Made by a program: the position numbers and the translations under genes. 64,000 bases of DNA, from positions 1-64,000 of the forward strand of contig NZ_JAERQD010000015.1 in NCBI RefSeq assembly GCF_016735695.1. Direction: 5' to 3'. Positions 25,309 to 34,723 of the stretch are shown in pieces (within the stretch, counting starts at the first letter, position 1; the number at the start of each line of letters is the position of its first letter). The notes under the pieces were generated by a model that did not search any database, was not told the DNA's origin, and worked only from the letters and a program-made list of their open reading frames with translations. The DNA comes from Microvirga zambiensis WSM3693 (GTDB lineage Bacteria > Pseudomonadota > Alphaproteobacteria > Rhizobiales > Beijerinckiaceae).

Positions 25309-26253
25309 ATGATGACGAACGATAAGCCGATCATCTGTCTGGGCTGCGCCTTCTGGGACACGATCTTCAAGATCAACCGGATCCCACAGCACGGCACGAA
25401 GGTCCTGCCCGAAAAGGCGGTTCAGGCAGCCTCCGGCATGGCAACAGCCGCGGCCGTCACGATTGCGCGCCTCGGCGGCAAGGTGGAACTTTGGGCCCGC
25501 ATCGGCGACGACCCCACCGGTGACAGCTTCTTGCAGGATCTGTCCCGCGAGGCCGTACGCACCGATCGTATCCGGCGCGTCCGCGGCGCCAGGACGGCTT
25601 TCTCGACGATTCTCGTCGATAGCGCAGGCGAAAGGCTGGTTGTGCCCTATACCGATCCCTCGCTCGACAGCGATCCTGGCTGGCTGCCGCTTGACGACAT
25701 TGCGCGGGCCGAGGCCGTTCTCGTCGACATGCGGTGGCCGGAAGGAGCGCATGCCGTCCTGCGAGCGGCGCGCCATTACGGCGTCCCAACCATCCTCGAC
25801 GCGGACATCGCCCCACCCGAACTGCTCCGTGAAATGGTAGCCCTGGCCGACCACGTCCTGTTCTCGGAACCTGCTCTGCTTTCGCTTGCGGGTGATGTCT
25901 CGACGCGGCAGGCTCTGCAAGAGATCGCATCGGGCCTTCAGGCGAAGGTCATTGGAGTGACGCTTGGGTCTGCCGGGGCGCTGATATGGAGACGCGGCTC
26001 CTCAGGAGCGGGCATCGATGAATTTCCATCGATACCGATCGATGCCGTCGACACTCTCAACGCTGGCGATGTCTGGCATGGAGCCTATGCCTATGGCCTC
26101 GTCAGCGGTTGGGACCTGGCGCGGATCGTTCAAACGGCCAATGTGGCGGCAGCCATGAAGTGCGAGCATTTCGGCGGACGATTCGGCTCTCCGCGTCTAC
26201 CGGATCTGCTCAAGAGATTCGGCCGGCACTATCGTGAACTCGGACATCCTTGA
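25309..26253 (+). CDS. PfkB-family carbohydrate kinase
   Basis: The 314-aa length and two PfkB signatures fit the ribokinase superfamily: the N-terminal glycine pair region (ASGMATAAAVTIARLGG, residues 41-57) and the C-terminal anion hole DTLNAGDVWHGAY with catalytic Asp254. The usual DTTGAGD reads DTLNAGD, close to sulfofructose kinase/KDG-kinase-like branches. It phosphorylates a sugar or sugar acid with ATP. Last gene of the aldolase-GntR-kinase operon, 13 bases after the regulator, and followed by a strong hairpin. 2-keto-3-deoxygluconate kinase is a reasonable guess, not proven. Confidence 0.85.
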   Translation: MMTNDKPIICLGCAFWDTIFKINRIPQHGTKVLPEKAVQAASGMATAAAVTIARLGGKVELWARIGDDPTGDSFLQDLSREAVRTDRIRRVRGARTAFSTILVDSAGERLVVPYTDPSLDSDPGWLPLDDIARAEAVLVDMRWPEGAHAVLRAARHYGVPTILDADIAPPELLREMVALADHVLFSEPALLSLAGDVSTRQALQEIASGLQAKVIGVTLGSAGALIWRRGSSGAGIDEFPSIPIDAVDTLNAGDVWHGAYAYGLVSGWDLARIVQTANVAAAMKCEHFGGRFGSPRLPDLLKRFGRHYRELGHP

Positions 26254-26305
26254 GCGTCAGGCCGCAGATCGTTGCCGTGTGAAATCGGGTCGCCTCAATA
26301 TAGCA

Positions 26306-26334
26306 CGGGGGCGCCGATTCCATCGGCGCCCCCG
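26306..26334. terminator. bidirectional terminator-like hairpin between convergent genes
   Basis: CGGGGGCGCCGAT (26306-26318) and ATCGGCGCCCCCG (26322-26334) form a perfect 13-bp stem with a 3-base loop. It separates the PfkB gene from the convergent LuxR-type gene. There is no long T-run on either side. Confidence 0.7.
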
Positions 26335-26366
26335 TTGCGATCGGGGTTCGGGCGAATTTTTCAGCG

Positions 26367-27107
26367 TCAGTTTCTGGTAATCGGCTGCTCGCCTGCGCGA
26401 AGGTTCTCATTCGCCCACATGGCAGCCTGCGTCCGGTTGGCCGCTCCGATCTTGCGGAGAATGGACTTCACGTGAACCTTGATGGTCGCTTCGGTGATCT
26501 CAAGCTTCCTCGCAATCACCTTGTTGGCATCGCCGCCCATGAGCGACTGCAGGATCACCGTCTCTCTTCTCGACAGCTTGCCGACCCTCGGGTCCTGGGC
26601 ATGCTGGCCGGAAGATACCTGGCTGGCGTTGGTCAGCGCCGGGGCCTGATTGAGAAGCGACTGAACCACGCTGCCGGGCAGGATTTTCTCGCCCAGCATC
26701 GTGAGCTCGAGGATGTTGATCAGCACCTCACGAGCCGCCGTCGCGAGACAGAAGCTATCGACCCCGGCCGACACCGCAAGCTGAATCGCTTCGAGATCGA
26801 AGCTGTTGGCAAGAGCGACAACCCGAGCCGTCGGGTGCCAGCGCTTGGCCTGCTGGACGAAATCGAGCATCTGCTGAGGCGAGCTGGCATCGACGATATA
26901 CAATCCGGGCGCCGAGGCCTCGTTAGAAAGACCGGCCCTTGCCTCGATCACCGAAAAGCATGTGCCGGACAAAAGATGCGTCAGCCCGGCGCGAAGCAGG
27001 GCGTTTCCACAAAGCAACATCGTTTCGAAAGACTGACTCGCGTTGCCAGAAGAGGCCGTTTCCTGTCTATTAGACGTAGCGGCCTCATCGAGTTCTTGAT
27101 CCAACAT
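26367..27107 (-). CDS. LuxR/FixJ-type response regulator
   Basis: The ATG at 27107 follows a GGGGTGGGGA stretch and gives 246 aa. Residues 25-140 are a receiver-like domain with a possible phosphoacceptor in LYIVDASSP, but the paired acidic residues near the N-terminus are not clear, so phosphorylation is doubtful. The C-terminal LuxR HTH (LSRRETVILQSLMGG ... EITEATIKVHVKSILRKIG) is complete. No sensor kinase gene is adjacent. It probably acts as a stand-alone transcription factor. Confidence 0.85.
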   Translation of the reverse strand: MLDQELDEAATSNRQETASSGNASQSFETMLLCGNALLRAGLTHLLSGTCFSVIEARAGLSNEASAPGLYIVDASSPQQMLDFVQQAKRWHPTARVVALANSFDLEAIQLAVSAGVDSFCLATAAREVLINILELTMLGEKILPGSVVQSLLNQAPALTNASQVSSGQHAQDPRVGKLSRRETVILQSLMGGDANKVIARKLEITEATIKVHVKSILRKIGAANRTQAAMWANENLRAGEQPITRN

Positions 27108-27462
27108 TCCCCACCCCTGAAAGTGCCCTGCACATCTGCAGCACGTGGGTTCTATGAAGATGAAAAATGCGGTTTTGATCAAGAGGTAAACACCTCGGTC
27201 TAACCCCAAAGGGGTACGCATTAACACGTAAGAACACTGAAATTTAAATCCAATTTTAACAAATGCGATTTGATGGCGGCATCGGGATCCGCGGTGAGGC
27301 TTAGAAGCCTGCAATTGTTATAGAATTTCACACAACGCTGAATGTGCTTACTACCGACGGATTACTGACTCGGCGCAACATCCTTAGCCGAGATGCAGAT
27401 TGCGACGCAGTCAAGCAAAGTCATATATTTTTCGGACTGAATCGAGAGATATACAGCAATCC
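27108..27462. other. AT-richer non-coding region upstream of the LuxR-type gene and a small ORF
   Basis: This 355-base stretch is distinctly richer in A and T than its surroundings and contains no supported gene. It must hold the promoter of the LuxR-type gene and perhaps that of the small ORF beginning at 27463. I see no clear repeat in it. Confidence 0.5.
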
Positions 27463-27726
27463 ATGTCACTCAGGCAGCTCACTCCGACGTCAATCTTTCA
27501 GCACGAAGAACCTTCGGACAGATCGCTGTCTGACAACGACCTCAAGATACTTTGGATTTCGCGCACTCTAACGAATATTGACGCTCAATGCTGTGAAGAC
27601 ATCCTCAGCATTGAGCAAAGCGAACTTGAAATCGAGCAGAAGAAGTACATCCGCGATCAGATGATGCGGAAATATCAGGAGCGGCGTGCTCCCTATCAGG
27701 CGCTGCTGGAAGGTCTCAGACGGTAG
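27463..27726 (+). CDS. small hypothetical protein
   Basis: An 87-aa ORF starting ATG-TCA-CTC, with no strong ribosome site. The C-terminal half is charged and helical (IEQSELEIEQKKYIRDQMMRKYQERR without its ends), perhaps a short coiled coil. No family recognised. It lies in the AT-richer pocket and is followed 27 bases later by a terminator-like hairpin, which supports its being expressed. An upstream in-frame ATG at 27400 would add 21 residues. Confidence 0.45.
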   Translation: MSLRQLTPTSIFQHEEPSDRSLSDNDLKILWISRTLTNIDAQCCEDILSIEQSELEIEQKKYIRDQMMRKYQERRAPYQALLEGLRR

Positions 27727-27753
27727 CAACCCCTTCGAGAACCACCAACAAAA

Positions 27754-27783
27754 GAGGCCCCCGAAGGGACCTCAGTTTCTCAG
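27754..27783 (+). terminator. weak terminator after the small ORF
   Basis: GAGGCCCC and GGGACCTC (27754-27773) form a stem with one mismatch around a CGAA tetraloop, followed by AGTTTCTCAG. The T tract is short. Confidence 0.4.
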
Positions 27784-27899
27784 AGGGAGCAACCAATGCT
27801 GTCGGCCACGTCCCAATGTCCACCCGCAAGGCAGTCCGGTCAATTCACGTATCGTTACAATTCTTAAGCGAAACGCGAGAGATCGTCCGATAAAGCGGC

Positions 27900-28877
27900 C
27901 TATCCCGGATTGTAGCGGCGGGTCGCCTCCGGGTCGTCGGTCGAGAACGGAAGCGAGGCAAGTTCCTGCCAAACCTCCGAGGGAATGGGCCACTGCGCCC
28001 ATTCGAGCGTCTGCGCGACGCGTTCTGGCTTGCTGACGCCGCAGACCGTGGAGGTAATCCGCTCGTCCCGCATCGAGAACTGCAAGGCAACGGCACCGGG
28101 CGGCACCTTATATCGGCTGCAGATTGCCTCGACGCGCCGGACAGGATCCAGCACTTCGTCGGAGGCCTCCTGATAGACATATCGCGGATAGGCCTCGGAT
28201 CCTTTCGCGAAGACCCCGCCGGCATAAGGCGCCGCATTCAGAACGGCGATCCCCTTTTTATGCGCGAAGTCGATCATGGCCTCCGCATTGCGGTTCACGA
28301 GCGTGAACCGGTTATGCGTGATCAGCGCGTCGAAATCCCAATCGTGCAGGAGCGGCGTCATGATATCGACACGACCGGCGGCGAGGCCGACCGCGGTGAC
28401 AAGGCCCTCCTCCTTCATCTTGAACAATTCAGTCAGCGCGCCCCCTACCCCTGTCGTTGCCTCCAGCGAATCCGAATGTTCGGGGTCATGCAGATGGAGG
28501 ATATCGATCCGCTCCAGTCCGAGAGCTTTCAGGCTTTGCTCGAGAGATCGCCGCGCCTGAGCCGCGTCGAACCGGTTCGTCTCGGGATCGCGATCGATCT
28601 TCGTCGACAGCACGAAGCCTTCCGGCAGCCCGCCGAGCTCGCGGATGACATCGCCGATCCGCTCCTCGCTGCGGCCGAACCCGTAGATGCGGGACGAGTC
28701 GAGGAAATTGACCGGGCCGGAGAAGATCGCTCTCACGGTTTCCCGGGCTCTCTCTTCATCCACGCCGTAGCCGTAGGTTCCCGGCATGTCGCCTAAGGAT
28801 GAGGTGCCGAAGCAGATCTTCGACACCAGGAGATCAGTGCGTCCCACTTTGGATTTCCGGATCGGGTCGGTGGACAT
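27900..28877 (-). CDS. aldo/keto reductase, D-threo-aldose/L-fucose dehydrogenase-like
   Basis: A 325-aa AKR-fold enzyme with Asp60 and Tyr65 (NFLDSSRIYG), Lys93 (LSTKID) and His130 (LHLHDPEH). The LHLHDPE signature and C-terminal AGVFAKGSE-like segment resemble bacterial L-fucose/D-arabinose dehydrogenases, which oxidise the sugar to a lactone with NAD(P). It is divergent from a CUT2 sugar importer across 451 bases, so it may oxidise the sugar brought in by that importer. CGGAGTGACCC is a fair ribosome site. Confidence 0.85.
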   Translation of the reverse strand: MSTDPIRKSKVGRTDLLVSKICFGTSSLGDMPGTYGYGVDEERARETVRAIFSGPVNFLDSSRIYGFGRSEERIGDVIRELGGLPEGFVLSTKIDRDPETNRFDAAQARRSLEQSLKALGLERIDILHLHDPEHSDSLEATTGVGGALTELFKMKEEGLVTAVGLAAGRVDIMTPLLHDWDFDALITHNRFTLVNRNAEAMIDFAHKKGIAVLNAAPYAGGVFAKGSEAYPRYVYQEASDEVLDPVRRVEAICSRYKVPPGAVALQFSMRDERITSTVCGVSKPERVAQTLEWAQWPIPSEVWQELASLPFSTDDPEATRRYNPG

Positions 28878-29328
28878 CGGGTCACTCCGTTCATGACCCT
28901 CGGAACCTACCGCTCCCGGGCCTCAGCGAAAGGAGCTGAAGCCTATTGCGCGTCCGTCGAACGGGCAAGCGCCGCAGGCAACGACAACGGCAAGTTCTTC
29001 ATGGGCTGGAACGCCGCGCGGGATGCCCCATCGCAACGGCATATTTCCGGTTGCTTCCCCTTTACCTTCATGAATATCATCCTTGAAAAGCCATCGCGCT
29101 TTCACCTCCTTCGGCCGACGAGCCGAGCCTCGGCGGAGTGCGAAACGGCTGAGGATCGTCAAACGGCGACGGTCGGGAGGAATGCATGCGGATTCAGGAC
29201 GAGGTCCTGCCCCAAGCCGCAGCTCGAAGCCCTCGGCGCCTGCGTGTCCCCTCATGGAGACGCAGGGTCTGTTTCGAGATCATTCCCTATGATCCCATGG
29301 CCGCCGGGAGCAAGGCGGGACGCCGCCC
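28878..29328. other. 451-base divergent intergenic region before the CUT2 importer
   Basis: The only long reading frame here (starting at 28893) runs into the ATPase gene in another frame and has an unlikely composition, so I regard the region as non-coding. It should carry the promoters of the aldo/keto reductase and the CUT2 operon. AAGGCGGG near 29311 may be the ATPase ribosome site. Confidence 0.5.
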
Positions 29329-30873
29329 ATGACCCCGCTCGTCACGATCACCGATCTCGACAAGTCGTTTCCCGGTGTGAAGGCGCTGAAGAAAGCTCGC
29401 TTCGATCTTTTTCCCGGCGAAGTTCACGCCCTGATGGGTGAGAACGGCGCGGGAAAATCCACCCTGATGAAGGTTCTTGCCGGCATCTATCGGAAGGATG
29501 CCGGAGAGATCTGCATCGAAGGCGTGCCCGTCGATATCGCCTCGCCGCGAGCCGCGCAGGATCTGGGGATCAGCATCATTCATCAGGAGCTCAACCTGAT
29601 GAACGACCTCACGGCCGCACAGAACATCTTCATCGGCCGCGAGCCCAAGCAGGCCATGGGGCTTCTGCTCGACGAGGATGCTCTGAACCGGAACGCGGCT
29701 TCGATCTTCGAGCGCATGCACTTGAAGCTCGATCCCCGGGCGGAGGTCGGCGGCCTCACCGTCGCCAAACAGCAGATGGTCGAGATCGCCAGGGCCCTGT
29801 CCTTCCGCTCAAAAGTCCTGATCATGGACGAGCCCACGGCCGCCCTGAACAATGCCGAGATCGCGGAGCTGTTCAGCATCATCCGCAAGCTTAAGGACGA
29901 CGGCGTCGGCATTGTCTATATCTCGCACAAGATGGACGAGCTGAAGGAAATCTCCGACCGCGTCACCGTAATGCGCGACGGCGAGTATGTCGGCACGGTT
30001 CCCACCGCATCGACCAGCGTCGATACGATCATTTCGATGATGGTCGGACGCAGCCTGACGGAAACGAAGACGGAAATCCCGGATCTCTCGCGCCACGACG
30101 TGGTGCTGGAGGTCCGCAACCTGCAGCGCGGCAATGCCATCAAGGATGTCAGCTTCAAGCTGCGCAAGGGCGAGATTCTGGGCTTCGCGGGCCTGATGGG
30201 CGCTGGGCGAACGGAGGTCGCGAGGGCGATTTTCGGCGCGGATCCCCTGGATGGCGGCGAGATCATCGTCAGAGGCGACCCGGTGACGATCCGCTCGCCG
30301 CGGGATGCCGTGCGGCTAGGCATCGGCTATCTCTCCGAGGACCGGAAGCGGTTCGGCCTGGCAACCGGCATGGACGTGGCGGCCAATATCGTGATGCCGT
30401 GCCTGAACCGCTTTCTGTCCATGAAGATGTTTCTGCAGGCACGCGCAATCCGCGAGACGGCGCGCTCCTACATCGCGCGGCTGCGGATCAAGACGCCCTC
30501 CGATGCCCAGGAAGTCCGCTTTCTGTCAGGCGGCAACCAGCAGAAGATCGTGATCGCGAAATGGCTTGCCCGGGATTGCGAGATCCTGTTCTTCGACGAG
30601 CCGACCCGCGGCATCGACGTCGGCGCGAAGAACGAAATTTACAAGCTCTTGAACGCCCTCGCCGAACAGGGGCGGGCCATCGTGATGATCTCGTCCGAAC
30701 TGCCGGAGATCCTGCGCATGAGCCACCGGATCGCCGTGATGTGCGAGGGCCGGCTGACCGGGGAGCTTCAGGCCGAGGGAGCGACTCAGGAGGACATCAT
30801 GCGGCTGGCAACGCAGCGGCGCAGCCTGACGGCGGATGCGCCCGGCGCGAGGGTGGAGGGAGCGATCGCGTGA
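29329..30873 (+). CDS. CUT2 sugar ABC transporter ATP-binding protein, RbsA/MglA/XylG type
   Basis: A 514-aa protein with two fused nucleotide-binding domains. The first has Walker A GENGAGKS near residue 38 and Walker [12 protein letters not shown] near 165. The second has the degenerate Walker A GLMGAGRT near 288 and the signature [16 protein letters not shown] near 403 followed by [15 protein letters not shown] near 425. The degenerate second P-loop is normal in this family. It powers uptake of a pentose or hexose with the permease and receptor downstream, and overlaps the permease gene by GTGA. Confidence 0.95.
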   Translation: MTPLVTITDLDKSFPGVKALKKARFDLFPGEVHALMGENGAGKSTLMKVLAGIYRKDAGEICIEGVPVDIASPRAAQDLGISIIHQELNLMNDLTAAQNIFIGREPKQAMGLLLDEDALNRNAASIFERMHLKLDPRAEVGGLTVAKQQMVEIARALSFRSKVLIMDEPTAALNNAEIAELFSIIRKLKDDGVGIVYISHKMDELKEISDRVTVMRDGEYVGTVPTASTSVDTIISMMVGRSLTETKTEIPDLSRHDVVLEVRNLQRGNAIKDVSFKLRKGEILGFAGLMGAGRTEVARAIFGADPLDGGEIIVRGDPVTIRSPRDAVRLGIGYLSEDRKRFGLATGMDVAANIVMPCLNRFLSMKMFLQARAIRETARSYIARLRIKTPSDAQEVRFLSGGNQQKIVIAKWLARDCEILFFDEPTRGIDVGAKNEIYKLLNALAEQGRAIVMISSELPEILRMSHRIAVMCEGRLTGELQAEGATQEDIMRLATQRRSLTADAPGARVEGAIA

Positions 30874-31874
30874 CTACGATTGTCGACAAGGAAAGCCGGT
30901 CGGTCATCAGCTCTGCCGTCCTCAGTCAGGGGACCTGGCAGAAGATCCTGGCCTTCGCGAGCCTGATTGCCCTGATGGTCGTCTTCAGCGTCGCCTCGGA
31001 GAACTTTCTCCAGCCAGACAATCTCATCGGCATCCTTCAGGCGACCGCCGTGAACGGGGTCCTGGCCGTCGCCGCGACCTTCGTCATCATCACCGGCGGC
31101 ATCGATCTTTCGGTCGGCACGCTGATGACCTTTTGTGCTGTCATTGCCGGCGTATTCCTGACCTATTGGGGAATGCCGATGCCTGTCGGCATCCTTGCCG
31201 CCATCGTGGCGGGCGCCCTCTGCGGTTCCGTTTCGGGCACCCTCATCGCCAAGATGAAGATCCCGCCCTTCATCGCGACGCTCGGCATGATGATGCTGCT
31301 GAAGGGGCTAGCCCTGGTGATCTCGGGAACCCGGCCGATCTATTTCAACGATACGCCGAACTTTCCCATGATCTCGCAGGATTCTCTGATCGGCGCGGTG
31401 CTGCCGTTCCTGCCGATCCCCAACGGCGTGTTGATCCTGTTCATCGTCGCCATCGTCTCGAGCCTTGTCCTGACGCGCACGGCCTTCGGCCGCTATACCT
31501 TCGCCCTCGGCTCGAACGAGGAGGCCGTGCGCCTTTCTGGCGTGAACACCGATTTCTGGAAGATCATGGTCTACACCGTCTCCGGCGGGATCTGCGGTAT
31601 TGCCGGGCTCATCATCGCCTCGCGCCTGAACTCGGCCCAGCCGGCGCTCGGGCAAGGCTACGAGCTCGACGCGATCGCGGCGGTCGTCATCGGCGGGACG
31701 TCCCTGAGCGGCGGGCGCGGCACCATTCTCGGAACCATCATCGGCGCCCTGATCATCAGCGTCCTCACCAATGGATTGCGGATTCTCTCGGTCGCCCAGG
31801 AATGGCAGACGGTGGTGACCGGCATCATCATCATTCTCGCCGTCTATGCCGACATTCTGCGGCGCAGAACCTGA
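30870..31874 (+). CDS. CUT2 sugar ABC transporter permease, RbsC/AraH type
   Basis: The GTG at 30870 overlaps the ATPase stop (GTGA) and follows GGAGGG, giving 334 aa. About ten membrane helices and the family core ([21 protein letters not shown] near residue 70; [21 protein letters not shown] near 265) are present. It forms a homodimeric channel in the inner membrane. Confidence 0.95.
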   Translation: MTTIVDKESRSVISSAVLSQGTWQKILAFASLIALMVVFSVASENFLQPDNLIGILQATAVNGVLAVAATFVIITGGIDLSVGTLMTFCAVIAGVFLTYWGMPMPVGILAAIVAGALCGSVSGTLIAKMKIPPFIATLGMMMLLKGLALVISGTRPIYFNDTPNFPMISQDSLIGAVLPFLPIPNGVLILFIVAIVSSLVLTRTAFGRYTFALGSNEEAVRLSGVNTDFWKIMVYTVSGGICGIAGLIIASRLNSAQPALGQGYELDAIAAVVIGGTSLSGGRGTILGTIIGALIISVLTNGLRILSVAQEWQTVVTGIIIILAVYADILRRRT

Positions 31875-31993
31875 AAAGCGACATCTCTCGCGAGCAGGAG
31901 GGAGCAGGCCAGACAACGACATGAAACCCACCGATCCGGCGCGGCCAAGCGAGGCAAGGGCCGGATCCCATAACGACAGCCAGGAGGAAAGAC

Positions 31994-32935
31994 ATGTTGA
32001 GCAAACGCACTCTGATCGGTGCCATCGGCATCGGCGCACTCATGGGCTTCGTAAGCCCGGTCATGGCGCAGGAGACCTATATTCCGTTGATCTCCAAGGG
32101 CTTCCAGCACCAGTTCTGGCAGGCAGTGAAGGCCGGCGCCGAGCAGGCCGCCAAGGACTACAACGTGCGCATCACGTTCGAGGGACCCGATAGCGAGACC
32201 ATGGTCGACAAGCAGATCGACATGCTGTCGGCCGCTCTGGCCAAGAACCCGAAAGCCCTCGGTTTCGCAGCCCTTGACAGCCAGGCGGCGATTCCGCTCC
32301 TGCGCAAGGCGCAAGCGGCCAAGATCCCCGTCATTGCCTTCGATTCCGGCGTCGACAGCGACATTCCGGTGACCACCGCCTCGACGAACAACCTGGCGGC
32401 CGCGGCGCTCGCCGCCGACAAGATGGCCGAGCTGATCGGCGGCGAGGGCGACATCGCCCTCGTGGTCCACGATCAGACCAGCCGCACGGGCATCGACCGG
32501 CGCGACGGCTTCGTCAACCGGGTCAAGGAGAAGTATCCGAAGATCAACATCGTGAGCATCCAATACGGCTCGGGCGACCATCTGAAGTCGACGGAAATCA
32601 CGAAATCGATCCTTCAGGCCAATCCGCGTCTCAAGGGCATCTTCGGCGCCAACGAGGGCTCCGCCATCGGCGTGGTTAACGGAGCCAAGGAGCTGAACCG
32701 GAAGATCGTGATCGTCGGCTACGATTCCGGCAAGCAGCAGAAGCAGGCGATCCAGGATGGCCTCATGGCCGGCGCGATCACCCAGAATCCCGTCGGAATC
32801 GGCTACAAGACCGTCGAGGCCGCCGTGAAGGCCCTCAAGGGCGATAAGCTCGACAAGGTGATCGATACCGGCTTCTTCTACTACGACAAATCGAACATCA
32901 CCGATCCGAAGATCGCAGCCGTTCTCTATGACTGA
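31994..32935 (+). CDS. CUT2 sugar ABC transporter substrate-binding protein, ribose-binding type
   Basis: The 313-aa protein has a Sec signal peptide (cleavage near VMAQE at residue 24) and the two-lobe periplasmic-binding-protein type 1 fold. IPLISKGFQHQFWQAVKAGA is the N-terminal landmark, and IPVIAFDSGVDSD near 115 and VGYDSGKQQKQAIQDG near 240 line the sugar cleft. Unusually, the receptor gene comes last, 119 bases after the permease with its own AGGAGGAAAGAC ribosome site. The ligand is unknown. Confidence 0.93.
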   Translation: MLSKRTLIGAIGIGALMGFVSPVMAQETYIPLISKGFQHQFWQAVKAGAEQAAKDYNVRITFEGPDSETMVDKQIDMLSAALAKNPKALGFAALDSQAAIPLLRKAQAAKIPVIAFDSGVDSDIPVTTASTNNLAAAALAADKMAELIGGEGDIALVVHDQTSRTGIDRRDGFVNRVKEKYPKINIVSIQYGSGDHLKSTEITKSILQANPRLKGIFGANEGSAIGVVNGAKELNRKIVIVGYDSGKQQKQAIQDGLMAGAITQNPVGIGYKTVEAAVKALKGDKLDKVIDTGFFYYDKSNITDPKIAAVLYD

Positions 32936-32995
32936 GACCCGGCAAGCGGGAGAGAACTAACCCCTCCCTGCTGTGCAAAATCCTGAATGCCTCTC

Positions 32996-33028
32996 CGGCG
33001 CCGCGTTTATCGCGGCGCCGTTCATTTT
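32996..33028 (+). terminator. intrinsic terminator of the CUT2 operon
   Basis: CGGCGCCGCG (32996-33005) and CGCGGCGCCG (33011-33020) form a perfect 10-bp stem around TTTAT, followed by TTCATTTT. Confidence 0.85.
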
Positions 33029-33108
33029 CGCCGGTTGAGAAGATCCGGTGTCAGCGCAGCCATCCGCAAGTTGAGCGGACATCTGTCGAGAGACGTATAT
33101 CTCATGCG

Positions 33109-34599
33109 TCAGGGCGCATCGGCCAGACGAAGACCGTCGAGATAGAGGCCGATGGCCTCCCAATCCCCCTTTTCCGCCACCATCGCGACATAGGCATCGG
33201 GCCTCACGAGCCAGACTCCCTCGTCGGACGGGGGGAAGCGGAGATCGGGTTCGAGATGGTCACGATGCCTGTCGACCACCGCATCGAAGCCCTCGCCGTA
33301 TTCGGCCAGAACTGCAAATTTCGGCGTGTCTCCTGCTCCGAAGGGTGGTTCGCCCTTCGCAGGGACGATCCGACCGCCAACGCCGGGCGTGCCGGCCCGA
33401 TAGACCGACGGCCCGTTCAGCGGGCTGGACGGATAGCCGATCGAAATCTCGGCGAAGGTATCCTCCATCGCCTGCCGGACTGGCCTCAGTCCCAGGAGGA
33501 CATGCCCGACCACATCCCTCACGGCCTGCGCGACCGGATTTTGGAGGGTTGCCATATTGGTCATACGTCCGGCAGCCTCGATCACCTCCCGGCCGACCAC
33601 CTTGCGCTCGGCCTCGTAGCTGTCCAGAAGCGCGGGGGCCGATGCATGTCCCCGACATACCAGGGCGAGCTTCCAGGCCAGATTGAAGGCATCCTGCATG
33701 CCGGTGTTCATCCCCTGCCCACCGGCCGGGCTGTGGATATGGGCTGCATCCCCGGCAACGAAGACGCGGCCGGATCGATATTGGTTCACCTGCCGCTCGT
33801 TGATCCGAAACGTCGACAGCCACAGGGCATTGGACAGAACGATTCCCTTCGGAAGCCGGCGGTCGACGACCTGCTGGAACTCCTCCAGGGTCGGATCGGG
33901 GCGCCTTTCAGCCTGCGAGAGACCGGAGCGGGCGATCAGCCGGTAGCGGTTGTGCTTGAAGGGGAAGAACACGAGCACCCCTTCCTCGTGCCAGACAATG
34001 ACGAGTTCGTTCTCGGGGAACGGATATCCCGTCACCTCCACATCGGCCAGAATCCAGTCGTCCGACCGGGTCGAGCCGAGAAACGTCAGTCCGAGATGCT
34101 CGCGGATCAGGCTATGGGCACCGTCGCAACCGACCATCCATGACGCCTGAGCCGTCTCCTCCGTCCCGACCGCGTGCCGCAACACCGCCGACACGCCATC
34201 GCCGTCATCCTGGAAACCCATCAGCTCGAGACTGCGATCGACAGTGACACCAAGGCGTCCGAGATGCTCCTCCAGGACCCGTTCGGTTTCAGATTGAGGC
34301 AGCATCAGCGAGAACGGATAAGCGGTCTCCAGGGTGCTGAGATCGAGATGCGCCACTGTCTTCCGGCCGCTCATGATATTGACGGACGTGACCTGATTTC
34401 CGGGCTCGATCAGATCGGCACTGCATCCGGCGCGGTCGAACAGCTCAAGAGATCGGCTCCAGATGGCGGCCGCCTTCGACTTGTCGGTCCGGGCGGCGGA
34501 CTTGTCGACGATGCGCACGGGAATATTGTAGCGGGCGAGCTCGATGGCGAGGGTGAGCCCAACCGGACCTGCCCCGATGATCAGAACGTCGTCGGTCAT
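33109..34599 (-). CDS. FAD-dependent aromatic monooxygenase, PheA/TfdB family
   Basis: AAGGA lies before the ATG at 34599 (496 aa). The FAD GXGXXG motif is VLIIGAGPVGLTLAIELA near residue 5, the DG motif WMVGCDGAHSLIREHLG near 155 and the GD motif VFVAGDAAHIHSPAGGQGMN near 275. The last 100 residues form the thioredoxin-like tail of phenol-hydroxylase relatives. Such enzymes hydroxylate aromatic rings, polyketides or antibiotics with NAD(P)H. No other aromatic-degradation gene is adjacent. The next operon is a drug exporter, so a xenobiotic substrate is plausible. Confidence 0.88.
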   Translation of the reverse strand: MTDDVLIIGAGPVGLTLAIELARYNIPVRIVDKSAARTDKSKAAAIWSRSLELFDRAGCSADLIEPGNQVTSVNIMSGRKTVAHLDLSTLETAYPFSLMLPQSETERVLEEHLGRLGVTVDRSLELMGFQDDGDGVSAVLRHAVGTEETAQASWMVGCDGAHSLIREHLGLTFLGSTRSDDWILADVEVTGYPFPENELVIVWHEEGVLVFFPFKHNRYRLIARSGLSQAERRPDPTLEEFQQVVDRRLPKGIVLSNALWLSTFRINERQVNQYRSGRVFVAGDAAHIHSPAGGQGMNTGMQDAFNLAWKLALVCRGHASAPALLDSYEAERKVVGREVIEAAGRMTNMATLQNPVAQAVRDVVGHVLLGLRPVRQAMEDTFAEISIGYPSSPLNGPSVYRAGTPGVGGRIVPAKGEPPFGAGDTPKFAVLAEYGEGFDAVVDRHRDHLEPDLRFPPSDEGVWLVRPDAYVAMVAEKGDWEAIGLYLDGLRLADAP

Positions 34600-34723
34600 G
34601 AACAATCCTTGCGGTTATCGGGATCGCTCAAACGTTGCGCAGCAGGGTCCCGAACGTTGAATGCCGATACGCGGGCTTGACTGAACTCGAACACATATCT
34701 GCAACCCCTTCGGAAAAGCGGCC

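Noticed and set aside
15810..26253. Assigning the glycoside locus to sulfoquinovose or glucuronide catabolism
   Set aside because: No sulfoquinovosidase of family GH31 is present and the GH2 protein lacks a visible Asn-x-Lys carboxylate-recognition motif, so naming the pathway would be guesswork.
28893..29441. A 182-codon open frame in front of the CUT2 ATPase
   Set aside because: It overlaps the true ATPase start in another frame, has no recognisable fold, and is rich in Arg/Ser/Pro.
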